IMG/VR virus record: IMGVR_UViG_3300006853_000021 | Coordinates: 1 to 52,215 of that record | Direction: 5' to 3' (one strand) | Origin: a virus | DNA: 52,215 nt | Shown here: positions 21,328-29,916 of the stretch, piece after piece | Layout: each line of letters starts with the position of its first letter | How positions within the stretch are numbered: the first letter of the stretch is position 1 | Position numbers and translations under genes: made by a program | The notes under the pieces: model-generated | What the model was told of the DNA's origin: nothing | What the model saw: the letters and a program-made list of their open reading frames with translations, nothing else | The model's database searches: none

Positions 21328-22256
21328 AATCTATCATTATACCCCCAGCTACTGGAAGGCCAACCAGTTGCGCCTCTCCATCTCCACGCATTCCCATACA
21401 TCATTCTTTCATAAGGATTGAACCTGTTCTGATCCCTGCGAATACCGTATGCCTTACGATAGATGGTTTCTTTTTTAATTTCAGTATCTGCTATAATATA
21501 GGCTTCATCAGCCATTTGCTTATACATCTGATATTTGAGCTGCATCTGGTTGAAAGTCTCATCAGTGATTTGGTTGGATAACATTTCAAAGACTTTCTGC
21601 TTAATGAATGCCTCAATGAATTCCTGTATCCTGTAGTTGTCAGGTATCATTGGACATCCTGCCGCATCCACGTTCTGACCATAATATACCAGGTATATAT
21701 CTCCGAGCCTGAAATTTGTCACGAATTTCCCATCCCTGATATCAAATACATCCGGGCAGTTTGCACCATAGTTCAGACAAGGAAGATCACAGTGTTCTCT
21801 TGCTGCGATGTTGCCTGGTCTGAGCAGATATTTAAGACTTACAGGGAAGGCTATATTAGTCGTTGTTTTAGCAACTACAGTTATAATATCCGGGTTGCAT
21901 GGATCGCAGTTTACAACCGGATTACATGCATCATAGGGTTTATTCAATACTGTTGTGATCTGCTGATAAAAAGCACCAGGCTTCCTCATCTCCAGTGGAA
22001 AGGAGGTGGCTGTTAACCAGGCTTCCCTCACCGCTATAAAATCAGGTGGCAACTTTGCCTCAAATGTGTCCATGAATAATAGAGTCTGCTGAATCGGTAA
22101 GGAAGATCTACCCAACTTCTGCAAGCACTTCTTAGTCCAAACTGGAAACATAAGATCATCTACAGCTCCTGTATCAAAATAGCTTTTCAGTTCTTCCTTT
22201 ACGCGAGCATAAAGGTTATCAGGAGATTCAAATTTGTATTGATAGTAATAAGACAT
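21324..22256 (-). CDS. Tail tubular/ring protein, 310 aa
   Basis: 310 residues opening with MSYYYQYKFESPDNLYARVKEEL, followed by a helical N-terminal region. A Cys-rich middle (CNPVVNCDPCNP, ~120-130) and a helical C-terminus ending in Trp/Arg-rich WRWRGATGWP follow. In crAss-like phages the gene just upstream of the muzzle encodes a ring protein of the short tail (the P22 gp4 / T7 gp11 functional class). It overlaps the next gene's start (ATGA-type) and begins on the last base of the 160-residue gene, so the group is translationally coupled. Confidence 0.55.
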   Translation of the reverse strand: MSYYYQYKFESPDNLYARVKEELKSYFDTGAVDDLMFPVWTKKCLQKLGRSSLPIQQTLLFMDTFEAKLPPDFIAVREAWLTATSFPLEMRKPGAFYQQITTVLNKPYDACNPVVNCDPCNPDIITVVAKTTTNIAFPVSLKYLLRPGNIAAREHCDLPCLNYGANCPDVFDIRDGKFVTNFRLGDIYLVYYGQNVDAAGCPMIPDNYRIQEFIEAFIKQKVFEMLSNQITDETFNQMQLKYQMYKQMADEAYIIADTEIKKETIYRKAYGIRRDQNRFNPYERMMYGNAWRWRGATGWPSSSWGYNDRL

Positions 22257-22738
22257 TATCTACGTTTCCATTGTTTATAAATGTCGATGTACTTAGGATC
22301 ATTTGCTACATTCCCTATTGCACGGGAAGTATCGCGAGCAGGCTTGAACACCCATATAGATGCCTGGGGTAGTTTTGATTCCTGCACAAACCAGTACCAG
22401 TGATATACATACCCGTTAGTGTGTAGATTCAAATGATACACACGCTTTCCAAGTGCTTTAGATCGGGCCCAGTCTATAGGTAGCATCATTCTTTCTACCC
22501 CATCCCGGCACTTAACCATTCTACGTGCTTTCTTCTTGGATACAGCCAAAGGTCCTATTCCCCACGGAAGTTTAACCTTATCTCCTGTCGCAACCAGGTA
22601 ATCTCTATAACCCAGATTGTAAGCTTTTAATACTGCCTTCCATTCTTTATAACCTATTGTCAGTTCTGGATGACGTGCACAGAACTTCTCATATACACTT
22701 TTCGACGAGCACGAATAATCAACTCTTTGTCTTGGCAT
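22256..22738 (-). CDS. Conserved small virion-module protein, 160 aa
   Basis: 160 residues, basic, with a Trp/Tyr-rich core (YVYHWYWFVQESKLP, ~110-124) and the phrase YKEWKAVLKAYN near 25-37. It sits between two predicted tail-ring genes, 3 bases after one and overlapping the other, which implies a structural or tail-assembly role. I believe a protein of this type is conserved at this place in crAss-like genomes, but I cannot name a function. There is no signal peptide or membrane helix. Confidence 0.6.
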   Translation of the reverse strand: MPRQRVDYSCSSKSVYEKFCARHPELTIGYKEWKAVLKAYNLGYRDYLVATGDKVKLPWGIGPLAVSKKKARRMVKCRDGVERMMLPIDWARSKALGKRVYHLNLHTNGYVYHWYWFVQESKLPQASIWVFKPARDTSRAIGNVANDPKYIDIYKQWKRR

Positions 22739-22741
22739 ATC

Positions 22742-23437
22742 TTATTGTTTGTTTACCTGGTCATCCTTGTTATCACTGGTGTGGTCTACCGGAATACGGA
22801 AATATGTTTTCAGAAGTGTATCGAGGGTATCCTTTACAACTGCCTCTTCCAAATAACCTGGGCATTTGAATTCATCGTCGAGCGGATTAATACATGGATT
22901 TCTCCTGGTAGCTATGCACTCACACTCAGGATAAAGCAATTCATCTGGTATATCTTCCTCGAAATATGCCCATATATTTACTATACGTACATAAGGAGAT
23001 GAAACATACAGATATCTGTCATATACCCAGTAATATGTATCCTTTTTTGGCAATCCTAACTTTAACAAGTTGATATAGCGCGATAAGGTAACCTCTTTCA
23101 ATCTCTGAGAGGTGTCCACAGAGAATACACCATGGATAAGCAGGCCATATATCCCATCAGATATCTTGGGTAGTCTGAACCTACTCCTTGCTATTTTCTG
23201 ATCTGACTCATAATCACAACATTCGGCCATGGAAACTTCTTTCATCTCCACACATGGAATGTTGGTAAATATGGTAGATGTTTGCCAAAGCCTTCTGCGA
23301 TCTGCTTGTTGCTTGATAAAAAGGATAGCTCGACTCTTCAATTCTGCCGCAATAACGCGATCTGTAATTGAATTGTCCGAATTCAATAGCTTGTCCAGTG
23401 ATCTCACTCTTGATACAACTTGTCTGACTGTTGACAT
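22742..23437 (-). CDS. Tail ring/connector protein, 231 aa
   Basis: 231 residues starting MSTVRQVVSRVRSLDKLLNSDN. An early Ala/Lys/Arg helix is followed by a beta-rich core (YYWVYDRYLYVSSPYVRIVNIWAYFE, ~137-162) and a CEC...C segment. First gene after the terminator at 23465-23492, so it probably opens a new transcript covering the tail rings, hub and giant cargo genes. The fold type and position fit a P22 tail-accessory/ring protein of crAss-like phages. Assignment is by synteny and general look only. Confidence 0.55.
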   Translation of the reverse strand: MSTVRQVVSRVRSLDKLLNSDNSITDRVIAAELKSRAILFIKQQADRRRLWQTSTIFTNIPCVEMKEVSMAECCDYESDQKIARSRFRLPKISDGIYGLLIHGVFSVDTSQRLKEVTLSRYINLLKLGLPKKDTYYWVYDRYLYVSSPYVRIVNIWAYFEEDIPDELLYPECECIATRRNPCINPLDDEFKCPGYLEEAVVKDTLDTLLKTYFRIPVDHTSDNKDDQVNKQ

Positions 23438-23464
23438 ACGCTTTCGAAATTACGATAATGTTTC

Positions 23465-23492
23465 AAAAAAGCCTATCCAGTAATGGATAGGC
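23465..23492 (-). terminator. Rho-independent terminator (minus strand)
   Basis: A 9-bp stem GCCTATCCA/TGGATAGGC with a 4-base loop, followed on the minus strand by six T residues. It lies between the end of the 80-residue fibre gene (23520) and the start of the tail-ring gene (23437), separating the adhesin block from the tail/cargo block. Confidence 0.88.
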
Positions 23493-23519
23493 CGACCCCT
23501 TAAACCAAGAAACCGAGGT

Positions 23520-23762
23520 CTATATCGCCTGAGCCGGAAAAATTACCGGCTCAGAAAAAATCCCTCCTGAACAGCTTGGGCAAAGTGTCGTTAGTTCAAC
23601 TTCATAGTTGCCCAGTGCCAGCCCATCAAATGTGAATGGCGAATCATTGTAAGTAGGAAAAGTAGTCAGATATGTAAATGCAGCTGATGAGTTTTGGATC
23701 CTGTATCCTACTCTCATAGAAGCGCCGAAGGGTAGGCTATAGTTTATTTGTATAGATGCCAT
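23520..23762 (-). CDS. Fibronectin type III-like single-domain protein, 80 aa
   Basis: 80 residues, beta-rich, resembling one fibronectin III/Ig-like domain: INYSLPFGASMRVGYRI, then YEVELTTLCPSC. It is similar in layout to the N-terminal ~75 residues of the next gene upstream (ITWNFVPGSLSTLVEYRVQ ... YDVRLTTNGIAC), so the two are probably paralogous modules. Last gene of the fibre block, immediately before a terminator. Likely a virion surface or fibre-tip accessory protein. Confidence 0.65.
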   Translation of the reverse strand: MASIQINYSLPFGASMRVGYRIQNSSAAFTYLTTFPTYNDSPFTFDGLALGNYEVELTTLCPSCSGGIFSEPVIFPAQAI

Positions 23763-23771
23763 AGTTTGCTT

Positions 23772-25187
23772 TTATGGTGTGAATGTAATTTGCACAAAAT
23801 CTGCACCTGTAAAAGTTTGCGGATCAAATGTCTCAGTTGCTCCAGCTACCACAATTGTATCTACCGGCGAGCCGTTAATCAGTAGTGTAAGTGTTGCACC
23901 AGCGCCTCCTGTGAGATCTACAGCAATAGACATACTCGTTTCATCTCCATGGGTACCCACCAGGTTCTGACCATTTGATAATGGGAAAGATCCTCCTGTT
24001 GGTACATAAAAAGCAGGAGTTACATCATCTATAGTAGATCCTGCAACTGAATTAGCTACCTGAAAGTTGAATGTTGTTGTGGTAGTCGTTGTAGTAGTAC
24101 TTGTAGTACTTGTTGTTGTACTGGTCGTAGTAGTGGTTGTAGTTGTAGTAGTTGTAGTTGTACAAGGTATAGTCTCTGTAGTAAGAACCTGTCTGCAAAA
24201 AGCAGGTCCTTCACATAGAACTAATGAATAGTCAGTAGGGCACTCATACCCTATACCACCTGATCCTACCTGTACATCTTCGCCGATATAATCCTTGGTA
24301 GAGAATATCAACCCCGAGCCCATTGATGCATAGGAAGTGGCAGCTTGCAACTGCGCAGAAGTGAGATTGTATATCTCCGCTCCCATAGCAGCAACAGAGC
24401 TTACGTTATGTCCAATGATTTCTATCACATGATCTCCTGCAGCAAGCGAAACAGGGTAGATATGCCATAACTTAAAGGCAAGATCCACACCTATACCTGG
24501 AAAGCCATGTGTATTGAAATAGGCTGCCATTGCTGTAGGATCCATCTCTACAACAGTATTGCCATCAATACGAATGATGGACAGATTATCTGCACCCGTT
24601 CCTACATAATAAGTAGCATTGGCAGGAACTGTTACACATACCGAAAAGCCTACGTCCTGGTTAGATACTGTAGTAGTTGCCCATAACCCTGCTCGATTCA
24701 ATGGTCCATCTACCAGTGTACTACTACCATTAATCCAAAAGGAATTGCCAGTACTAATCTGTGTATAGGTACCAAATCCCTGTACATCATATCCTGGATC
24801 GTAGATCAGTGTTCCAAATTGCCCGTAATTTGTGTTATTCTGTTCTACAGTCGCCTCAGGAGAACTGGGTGGGGTTGCTGTAGTTTCGTTAATCTGAAAA
24901 CAATATGTACCGTCCTCTGAGAGGGTGTACGATGGTGGGCAGCATTCGCCCCCTGCTGTGAATATTTGAAATGTTGTAGAGCGGGGACCGCATGCAATTC
25001 CATTAGTAGTAAGCCTTACATCATAGGTAACATTTTCCTCTATTTCCAGTACATAACTGTTGGTAATAGTAGGATTGTTCGGGCTTGTTGGAGTGATCCA
25101 ATCAGGATCTCCCTGAACACGATATTCTACCAGCGTACTTAATGAGCCTGGCACAAAATTCCATGTTATCGTCGCGAATGCACTCAT
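23772..25187 (-). CDS. Modular fibre/adhesin protein with FN3-like domain and Thr/Ser linker, 471 aa
   Basis: Domains in order: a fibronectin III-like domain (~1-75); a Cys-containing hinge (~78-95); a larger beta-rich domain (~100-300) with sugar-binding-like features (YYVGTGADNLSIIRIDGN; HVIEIIGHNV); another Cys-rich hinge; a Thr/Ser tract (~342-371); and a C-terminal beta domain of ~95 residues ending ITFTP. The stop lies 9 bases before the 80-residue gene. The layout is that of a host-surface recognition fibre or decoration protein. No enzymatic motif is visible. The middle domain recalls PA14-type carbohydrate-binding domains, but only loosely. Confidence 0.65.
   Translation of the reverse strand: MSAFATITWNFVPGSLSTLVEYRVQGDPDWITPTSPNNPTITNSYVLEIEENVTYDVRLTTNGIACGPRSTTFQIFTAGGECCPPSYTLSEDGTYCFQINETTATPPSSPEATVEQNNTNYGQFGTLIYDPGYDVQGFGTYTQISTGNSFWINGSSTLVDGPLNRAGLWATTTVSNQDVGFSVCVTVPANATYYVGTGADNLSIIRIDGNTVVEMDPTAMAAYFNTHGFPGIGVDLAFKLWHIYPVSLAAGDHVIEIIGHNVSSVAAMGAEIYNLTSAQLQAATSYASMGSGLIFSTKDYIGEDVQVGSGGIGYECPTDYSLVLCEGPAFCRQVLTTETIPCTTTTTTTTTTTTTSTTTSTTSTTTTTTTTTFNFQVANSVAGSTIDDVTPAFYVPTGGSFPLSNGQNLVGTHGDETSMSIAVDLTGGAGATLTLLINGSPVDTIVVAGATETFDPQTFTGADFVQITFTP
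24073..24162 (-). repeat. Internal Thr/Ser tract in 471-aa fibre protein
   Basis: About 30 consecutive Thr/Ser codons (ACN with occasional AGT) separating the main body from the C-terminal beta domain. Codon third positions are mixed, so it is not a simple trinucleotide microsatellite. Confidence 0.9.
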
Positions 25188-26600
25188 TTATGGGGTTGTA
25201 GTAGTAGTTGTGGTTGTTGAAGTAGTTGTAGTAGTGGTTCCACCTGGTGTATATATTACCTGTACATTACTCGGCGCATCACATGGAGAAGGACATCCTG
25301 CTACAGCGGAGCAAAATGCCTGATATAAACCTGTATCTGTCTGCAATGCATCAATCAATGATTGAAATAGTGTAACCGCATTTACTCCTACGTTGAGTAC
25401 AACTACTTCATTGGTGGTATCTACTGATGGTATTACCTGAATACCATTGGTGACCCCACCTGCTGTGATCTTGGCTCCCAGATAATCCGGGCTGCCATCT
25501 GTTCCATCTACGGCTACTTTATGATCTCCTGTTCCTGATCCACCTGTGCTATTTATTATCACAGAGTCAGGGATAGTCAGGAAGTCAAATGTTATATTGG
25601 TTCCTGGGACAACTTTATCCTGGAATACACCAGGAGACATATCTGATGCTGTTACAGCAAATAATCTGTCTGCATTCACCAATGGAGCAAGCTCAACATT
25701 CTTACCCAGACACAGATTCCCGTTACTTACATTACTTATAGTAAAGTCTCCTGACCACTGGGTAGGCAATGCCTGAGCAATAGCTGTGACCCGGGTGAGT
25801 ATATTCTGTAGTGTATCTTGCAGGTTCTGTGCGCCCGATGGTTGCGTTACACAACCCCAGGTGAGCGTAGTAGTATCCAGAGTACCAGTCTGACAAAGTC
25901 TTGTCTTGATTTTGTTGACAGTATCTACCAATGTGTCACTGGCCGTGAGCGGTGCAGGCAAACAACTTCCTATATTATTGAAAGTTGGGAGTACAGCTCC
26001 TGCATCGACAGCTGTTTTCAGCAGGCATATCTGGTCAATGAGTATATTGAATCCTTCCTCTGGAGTATCCGGAGCAGGACTAACTACATAACAGCTGCTC
26101 CAGTCTGCTGCAGATACATCGAGCAGCGCATCTATAGCACCGAACTTAGTACAGTAAGCATTCAGCACTTGCTGTAGGGTCATTCCTGATGTTACACTTG
26201 CAGTAGCACACGTAATACCTGGCACTTCCAGGGCATCCAGCCTTCCATCAATAGTAGTCTGGTAAGCAGGGAAGGTAGTATCTACGAATGTATCGAACTC
26301 ATCTCTGAGATCGCACACAAAGGCGGAGATGGATTCAACAAATTCCTGCTGTGTGGAGATAGGCGCAAGACAGAATGTATTATACTGCGAGTAATCTCCT
26401 GTTGATGCACACAGTAATGGATCTATCTTCTGCAAGATTGTCTGTAGGTCATCATTAGTCTCAATACCTGAGCATTCAAGGGCAGGTCCTGTATATATTA
26501 CACAGGCTGCATCAAGTGCGCAGGGAGTAGTGCTGGTGCAGTTAGCTGGAACAAATCCAGTTACTGTAGCAGTTGTTTGTATGCAATTTGTACAGGCCAT
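25188..26600 (-). CDS. Modular fibre-type structural protein with Thr-rich C-terminus, 470 aa
   Basis: 470 residues with an N-terminal Cys-rich module (MACTNCIQ...; ACVIYTGPALECSGI near 33-47) that is paralogous to the start of the 358-residue neighbour (CVQYTGPDIPELGI). Several helical segments of the form (D/N)LQxxLxxI with short Cys-containing strands follow to ~270, then a beta-rich region. The C-terminus is a ~16-residue Thr/Ser tail ending TTTP. Start and stop abut the neighbouring genes within 0-1 bases. Probable trimeric fibre or baseplate-decorating protein; precise role unknown. Confidence 0.62.
   Translation of the reverse strand: MACTNCIQTTATVTGFVPANCTSTTPCALDAACVIYTGPALECSGIETNDDLQTILQKIDPLLCASTGDYSQYNTFCLAPISTQQEFVESISAFVCDLRDEFDTFVDTTFPAYQTTIDGRLDALEVPGITCATASVTSGMTLQQVLNAYCTKFGAIDALLDVSAADWSSCYVVSPAPDTPEEGFNILIDQICLLKTAVDAGAVLPTFNNIGSCLPAPLTASDTLVDTVNKIKTRLCQTGTLDTTTLTWGCVTQPSGAQNLQDTLQNILTRVTAIAQALPTQWSGDFTISNVSNGNLCLGKNVELAPLVNADRLFAVTASDMSPGVFQDKVVPGTNITFDFLTIPDSVIINSTGGSGTGDHKVAVDGTDGSPDYLGAKITAGGVTNGIQVIPSVDTTNEVVVLNVGVNAVTLFQSLIDALQTDTGLYQAFCSAVAGCPSPCDAPSNVQVIYTPGGTTTTTTSTTTTTTTTP
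25194..25240 (-). repeat. C-terminal Thr/Ser tract of 470-aa protein
   Basis: About 16 Thr/Ser codons immediately before the stop, encoding a tail that ends TTTP. Same composition as the tails of the 305- and 373-residue proteins. Confidence 0.88.
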
Positions 26601-27676
26601 TATGGGATATACATTATATAGTTAGCGCCCATTGAAGGCTGAATATTGTTATGTGGCTGTCCTCCACCTGAGCTTCCCAGAGTTATACCAGTAGTTGCCG
26701 TTTGACAAGCTGTTGTATTGGTGAAGAAGAAGCCACTTTCATTTTGTCCTTTATCTCCACCTGCAAACCGGGTAGTATTGTTATTATCGTTATTGTCACC
26801 ACCTGTCTGACCAAGGATGTTATGTTTGTGACCGGGATCTGTCACGCCATGGGTATGAGCAGGTGTTTCAGGTATGGTAAGTGTATGACCACCTTCACCA
26901 AACTTCATAGATAGTTCCCAATTGGGGTTGAAGGTGCTTACTGCAGGATCTACTGCAGCATCCAGGCTTCCACCAGGGACACTTCTTATTGCACCGACAA
27001 TTGTCCGACCTCTGAGATCAGGCGTTCCGTTCTGCCCATTGCATAGGTATATCTTTTGATATCCAAGGGCTGTTACACCTATCCCCCCCGAGTCAAAATT
27101 GCTGAGCGGACCAAAGTAAGCTTGTGCTACATAAGGTACCATCCTGCTATTAAACTGCGATGTGCCAGCATTATCATTTATAATTTGTATGACCAGATTA
27201 GTAAGATCACTCAGGCGCACGTACGTTGTTGGGATTTCATCCACCGTAGCACTTACTTCACAGAGAAGGGTAACGGCGGCTTGGAGAATATCATCCCTTG
27301 TTGGGTTACTGCCCAGTCCTGTAAGACATGCTGTATTAAATACGGGATTATCGGCAAGCTGCTCATCTATCCCATCAATTAACTCCTTAAGCGTACAACC
27401 CGTATTCCATAGAATCTGTAGTATATTCTGCAACGTTTTTGGCAGGACGCCTAACTGATCCTCCATGAAGCTGCAGCCAGATACAGTAAGTTCTTCTATG
27501 GTAATGCCTGTACCATCAGAAAGAGAAAGCAGTCTCTCCACTATGGCAGCTTCAAGTTGAGACAAAGTATCTCCCTGGCAAATGCCCAGTTCCGGGATAT
27601 CAGGACCCGTATACTGCACACATCTGTCTGACAGTATTGTTTCACAATTTTGAAGACAATCTCTACAAATTGCCAT
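26600..27676 (-). CDS. Phage tail-collar domain fibre protein, 358 aa
   Basis: The C-terminal half carries a phage tail-collar domain: YLCNGQNGTPDLRGRTIVG (~213-231), His-rich PAHTHGVTDPGHKHN (~269-283) and the family ending PHNNIQPSMGANYIMYI (~342-358). The HxH pairs recall the metal-binding collar/needle of T4 gp12-type fibres. The N-terminal ~60 residues are a Cys-rich module shared with the 470-residue neighbour. Likely a trimeric receptor-binding or short tail fibre. It sits inside the adhesin block, with one-base junctions on the 470-residue side. Confidence 0.82.
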   Translation of the reverse strand: MAICRDCLQNCETILSDRCVQYTGPDIPELGICQGDTLSQLEAAIVERLLSLSDGTGITIEELTVSGCSFMEDQLGVLPKTLQNILQILWNTGCTLKELIDGIDEQLADNPVFNTACLTGLGSNPTRDDILQAAVTLLCEVSATVDEIPTTYVRLSDLTNLVIQIINDNAGTSQFNSRMVPYVAQAYFGPLSNFDSGGIGVTALGYQKIYLCNGQNGTPDLRGRTIVGAIRSVPGGSLDAAVDPAVSTFNPNWELSMKFGEGGHTLTIPETPAHTHGVTDPGHKHNILGQTGGDNNDNNNTTRFAGGDKGQNESGFFFTNTTACQTATTGITLGSSGGGQPHNNIQPSMGANYIMYIP

Positions 27677-27678
27677 AT

Positions 27679-28596
27679 CTAAGGTGTTGTTGTAGTTGTA
27701 GTTGTGGTACTTGTCGTCGTAGTAGTGGTAGTCGTTGTAGTTGTTGTCGTACAGACATTACCTGTATCTGTAACAATGATCACCACTGCCTGCGAGTTGT
27801 CCACCACTACACCTGTGAACGTATATATTGATGCTCCGCTATAATTCTGACACTGAGCTACATCATCACTTCCAGTAATCTGTATATAACCAAACGGATC
27901 CCCGTCAACTGTTATAGTGAATTCACCAGGAATAAAGCTGGCAGGTATATCTGCTGTTTTGCTCTGACCTGCAAGCACAGGGTATGCACCTGTGGCAGGA
28001 CCATTTTCATTTGGCGGGTACCTATCGTATTCCACAAGCAATACTGCAACTCCACCCACATTGGCATTATTGGTCACCGTTAGCTCCGGTGAAGCTGTAG
28101 TGGTTGTAGTGGTTGTAGTACTGGTGGTGGAAGAAGTACTTGTACTTGTCGTGCTACTTGTTGTGGTGGAAGTAGTCGTACTGGTGGTAGTACTTGTCGT
28201 TGTACTCGTAGTACTGGTCGTCGTGGATGTAGTTGTAGATGTCGTAGTCGAAGTAGTCGATGTAGTTGTACTGGTGGTAGTTGTCGTCGTGGTATACGTC
28301 GGCAAAAATATCCCCCTTGCTACTTTCTGTACTCCGGCTGTCAGGGCATTTACCCTGGAAACTATCTGTGCGACTGTATAGTCGCAATAAAATCCTTGAT
28401 TCCATCTGAGGTCTTCAAGTATCTTACGATAATAAATCAGTGCCCGTACTCTCCCAAAGGGCGTCGGTCGGGTGGTAAGATACGTTACATTTTGCCAACC
28501 ATTCTTACCATACTGGGCCAGTACTGCATCAACTGCACAGATGGCATCCTCTAAAGAGGAGCAATCTGAACAATCCTTTACCAGAAATCCGACCAT
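27679..28596 (-). CDS. Structural protein with long internal and terminal Thr/Ser tracts, 305 aa
   Basis: An N-terminal helical domain of ~100 residues (MVGFLVKDCSDCSSLEDAICAVDAVL; Cys 9 and 12) is followed by a ~65-residue Thr/Ser tract. A beta-rich domain of ~115 residues (ASPELTVTNNANVGGVAVLLVEYDRY...) and a second Thr/Ser tail ending TTTP complete it. Its start lies within the 3' end of the small Cys-rich gene. The architecture, an anchor domain, a stalk and an exposed domain, suggests a virion surface fibre or decoration. The tracts could be stiff O-glycosylated or flexible linkers; the sequence alone does not decide. Confidence 0.66.
   Translation of the reverse strand: MVGFLVKDCSDCSSLEDAICAVDAVLAQYGKNGWQNVTYLTTRPTPFGRVRALIYYRKILEDLRWNQGFYCDYTVAQIVSRVNALTAGVQKVARGIFLPTYTTTTTTTSTTTSTTSTTTSTTTSTTTSTTSTTTSTTTSTTTSTTTSSTTSTSTSSTTSTTTTTTTTASPELTVTNNANVGGVAVLLVEYDRYPPNENGPATGAYPVLAGQSKTADIPASFIPGEFTITVDGDPFGYIQITGSDDVAQCQNYSGASIYTFTGVVVDNSQAVVIIVTDTGNVCTTTTTTTTTTTTTSTTTTTTTTP
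27682..27750 (-). repeat. C-terminal Thr/Ser tract of 305-aa protein
   Basis: About 22 Thr/Ser codons directly before the stop at 27679-27681; mixed ACN codons, ending TTTP. Confidence 0.88.
28095..28293 (-). repeat. Long internal Thr/Ser tract (about 65 residues)
   Basis: The longest of five tracts in this block. On the plus strand it reads as GT-rich triplets, which creates a spurious Val-rich plus-strand frame. The mixture of ACT, ACC, ACA, ACG and AGT/TCC codons indicates selection on the Thr/Ser composition rather than slippage alone. Confidence 0.9.
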
Positions 28597-28727
28597 CTCT
28601 TTATAAATTTACTTGTCGTGTTCTTAAACTTTTCATAGCATGCTACACAATATCCATTGATCAGTTGGCAAGCTGCCATCCGAATATTACAGTCTGGATT
28701 CTTGCACTTTTTACTGGCACATCCCAT
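28578..28727 (-). CDS. Small Cys-rich (zinc-binding-like) protein, 49 aa
   Basis: The ATG at 28727 opens a 49-codon frame, MGCASKKCKNPDC... ending KRWSDFW. Six Cys residues (3, 8, 13, 20, 27, 30), including a CVAC pair, suggest a small zinc knuckle. It fills the gap between the 190-residue gene (ends 28739) and the 305-residue gene (starts 28596), overlapping the latter by 19 bases in another frame. This overlap and the clean fit to the gap support translation. Function is unknown; it could be a structural chaperone or a small virion component. Confidence 0.62.
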   Translation of the reverse strand: MGCASKKCKNPDCNIRMAACQLINGYCVACYEKFKNTTSKFIKRWSDFW

Positions 28728-28738
28728 ACACTTGGTTT

Positions 28739-29311
28739 TTAGCACCACAGAGTCGGCGCAACACCCCTACACCTATCTCTGAGGAAGTTGTCAATCATAG
28801 TATTGGCAAGCTTGTATAGATTCATAGCCAATAGATTATTGCACTGGTTGGCTGCTGCTATAGCTGCCTGTATATAAAACCATACCTCATCAAGCACTTT
28901 CATCTGTTCTGTCTTTACATCCTGATTGCATTGCACCAGGTCAGTCTTCAGGAAAGCACGTCCAAATTTCTGTTCCAGTTTAGTGGTGCGGATAAATGTT
29001 CTTTCTATATTGAAAGTGATTGGTGGAGCAATAGTTTGTTTGACCGTCCATATTCCATCTGGCAGATCAATTAACTGGCTTACCTCACTCACGCAGGTGA
29101 TGTTGAGCGTGTTACTATTGAATACCGTCATAGCACCTGCTGTATATGCCACTGTTGCCTTCATGAAACTGGGCGGCGTTATCTCCAATGTAGGGTTAGT
29201 TACTGCAAAATTTGACGGATAAAATGAAGTATCCGCAATCCCTAATGTTAGGGTGTTGTGGGTATCTACCACTACAAAGTCTAATATAGGTGATGTCTCT
29301 GGATAAGCCAT
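28739..29311 (-). CDS. Structural protein of the fibre/head module, 190 aa
   Basis: 190 residues: a beta-rich N-terminal domain (~1-110; DFVVVDTHNTLTLGIAD) and a helical C-terminal part (EQMKVLDEVWFYIQAAIAAANQCNNLLAMNLYKLANTMIDNFL) ending with Cys-containing DRCRG...LWC. The two-part layout looks like an attachment domain plus oligomerising helices. It overlaps the upstream endolysin-like gene at one base. I recognise the helical Cys pattern as recurring in crAss-like structural modules, without a known function. Confidence 0.6.
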   Translation of the reverse strand: MAYPETSPILDFVVVDTHNTLTLGIADTSFYPSNFAVTNPTLEITPPSFMKATVAYTAGAMTVFNSNTLNITCVSEVSQLIDLPDGIWTVKQTIAPPITFNIERTFIRTTKLEQKFGRAFLKTDLVQCNQDVKTEQMKVLDEVWFYIQAAIAAANQCNNLLAMNLYKLANTMIDNFLRDRCRGVAPTLWC

Positions 29312-29841
29312 TACTGCTCGTTTGTTGATATTTGACCATCAGCCGAGATCCATATAGGCCGTATATTCGCTGGCTGAGCAATTTTCCATATAGGTCTGCG
29401 TACAGCTATTGCCCTATTCTTCATAATGCGAGTGATAGTCACTGCATCAGATTGGTTACCACCTATTACATGATAGGTCGTTGCATCTTCAGCAACATAT
29501 AATGCTACATGACCACCTTTCTCTCTTTTAAATACTACCACATCTCCGAGAGATGGTAAGGGGGATGGGTTACCAAATTTCTTCCAGCTAAGAGCCCATA
29601 ATGGGTCAGTAGGAATCTCTTTGTCAGCCCATTTAGCTACAATAGCCATAAAAAGTCCACACCAAGGAACACTATCCGCCGAATAGATCTTCTGCAGACC
29701 CAGTTCCCTGGCCCAAGATAGGATCTCTTCGTTGTCGGCATTACCAGGTTGCTCCTTGGTGCCATATAGCGCGAGAGCTACATCCAGCATCTTAGGACCC
29801 GGTTCATCCATCAACCATTGATATTTCTGCGGTAGTATCAT
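29311..29841 (-). CDS. Cell-wall hydrolase (NlpC/P60- or CHAP-like, TIGR02594 type), 176 aa
   Basis: The catalytic pattern is visible: DSVPWCGLFMAIVAKW with Cys 61, GDVVVFKREKGGHVALYV with His 111, and GGNQ at 127-130, followed by the arginine-rich strand AVRRPIW. This is the order seen in TIGR02594-type papain-fold peptidases/amidases. The N-terminal YQWLMDEPGPKMLDVALALYGTKEQPG also fits. Likely the endolysin that cleaves peptidoglycan for lysis, or a virion hydrolase given its place in the structural operon. First gene after the terminator at 29853-29888. No signal peptide; no holin recognised next to it. Confidence 0.82.
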   Translation of the reverse strand: MILPQKYQWLMDEPGPKMLDVALALYGTKEQPGNADNEEILSWARELGLQKIYSADSVPWCGLFMAIVAKWADKEIPTDPLWALSWKKFGNPSPLPSLGDVVVFKREKGGHVALYVAEDATTYHVIGGNQSDAVTITRIMKNRAIAVRRPIWKIAQPANIRPIWISADGQISTNEQ

Positions 29842-29852
29842 AGTCTTTTAGT

Positions 29853-29888
29853 AAAAAAGGCCAGGAGCGGAAACTCCTCCCCTGGCCT
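29853..29888 (-). terminator. Rho-independent terminator (minus strand)
   Basis: An 8-bp stem AGGCCAGG/CCTGGCCT with an inner GGAG/CTCC pairing, followed on the minus strand by about six T residues. It lies after the 373-residue gene and before the cell-wall hydrolase gene, closing the head block. Confidence 0.88.
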
Positions 29889-29916
29889 GAAACGGCATTA
29901 TGATGAAAAACCCCTC

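Noticed and set aside
27992-28381. Plus-strand Val-rich open frame
   Set aside because: It is the complement of the Thr/Ser tract of the 305-residue gene; the low-complexity Val run is an artefact of GTN triplets opposite ACN.
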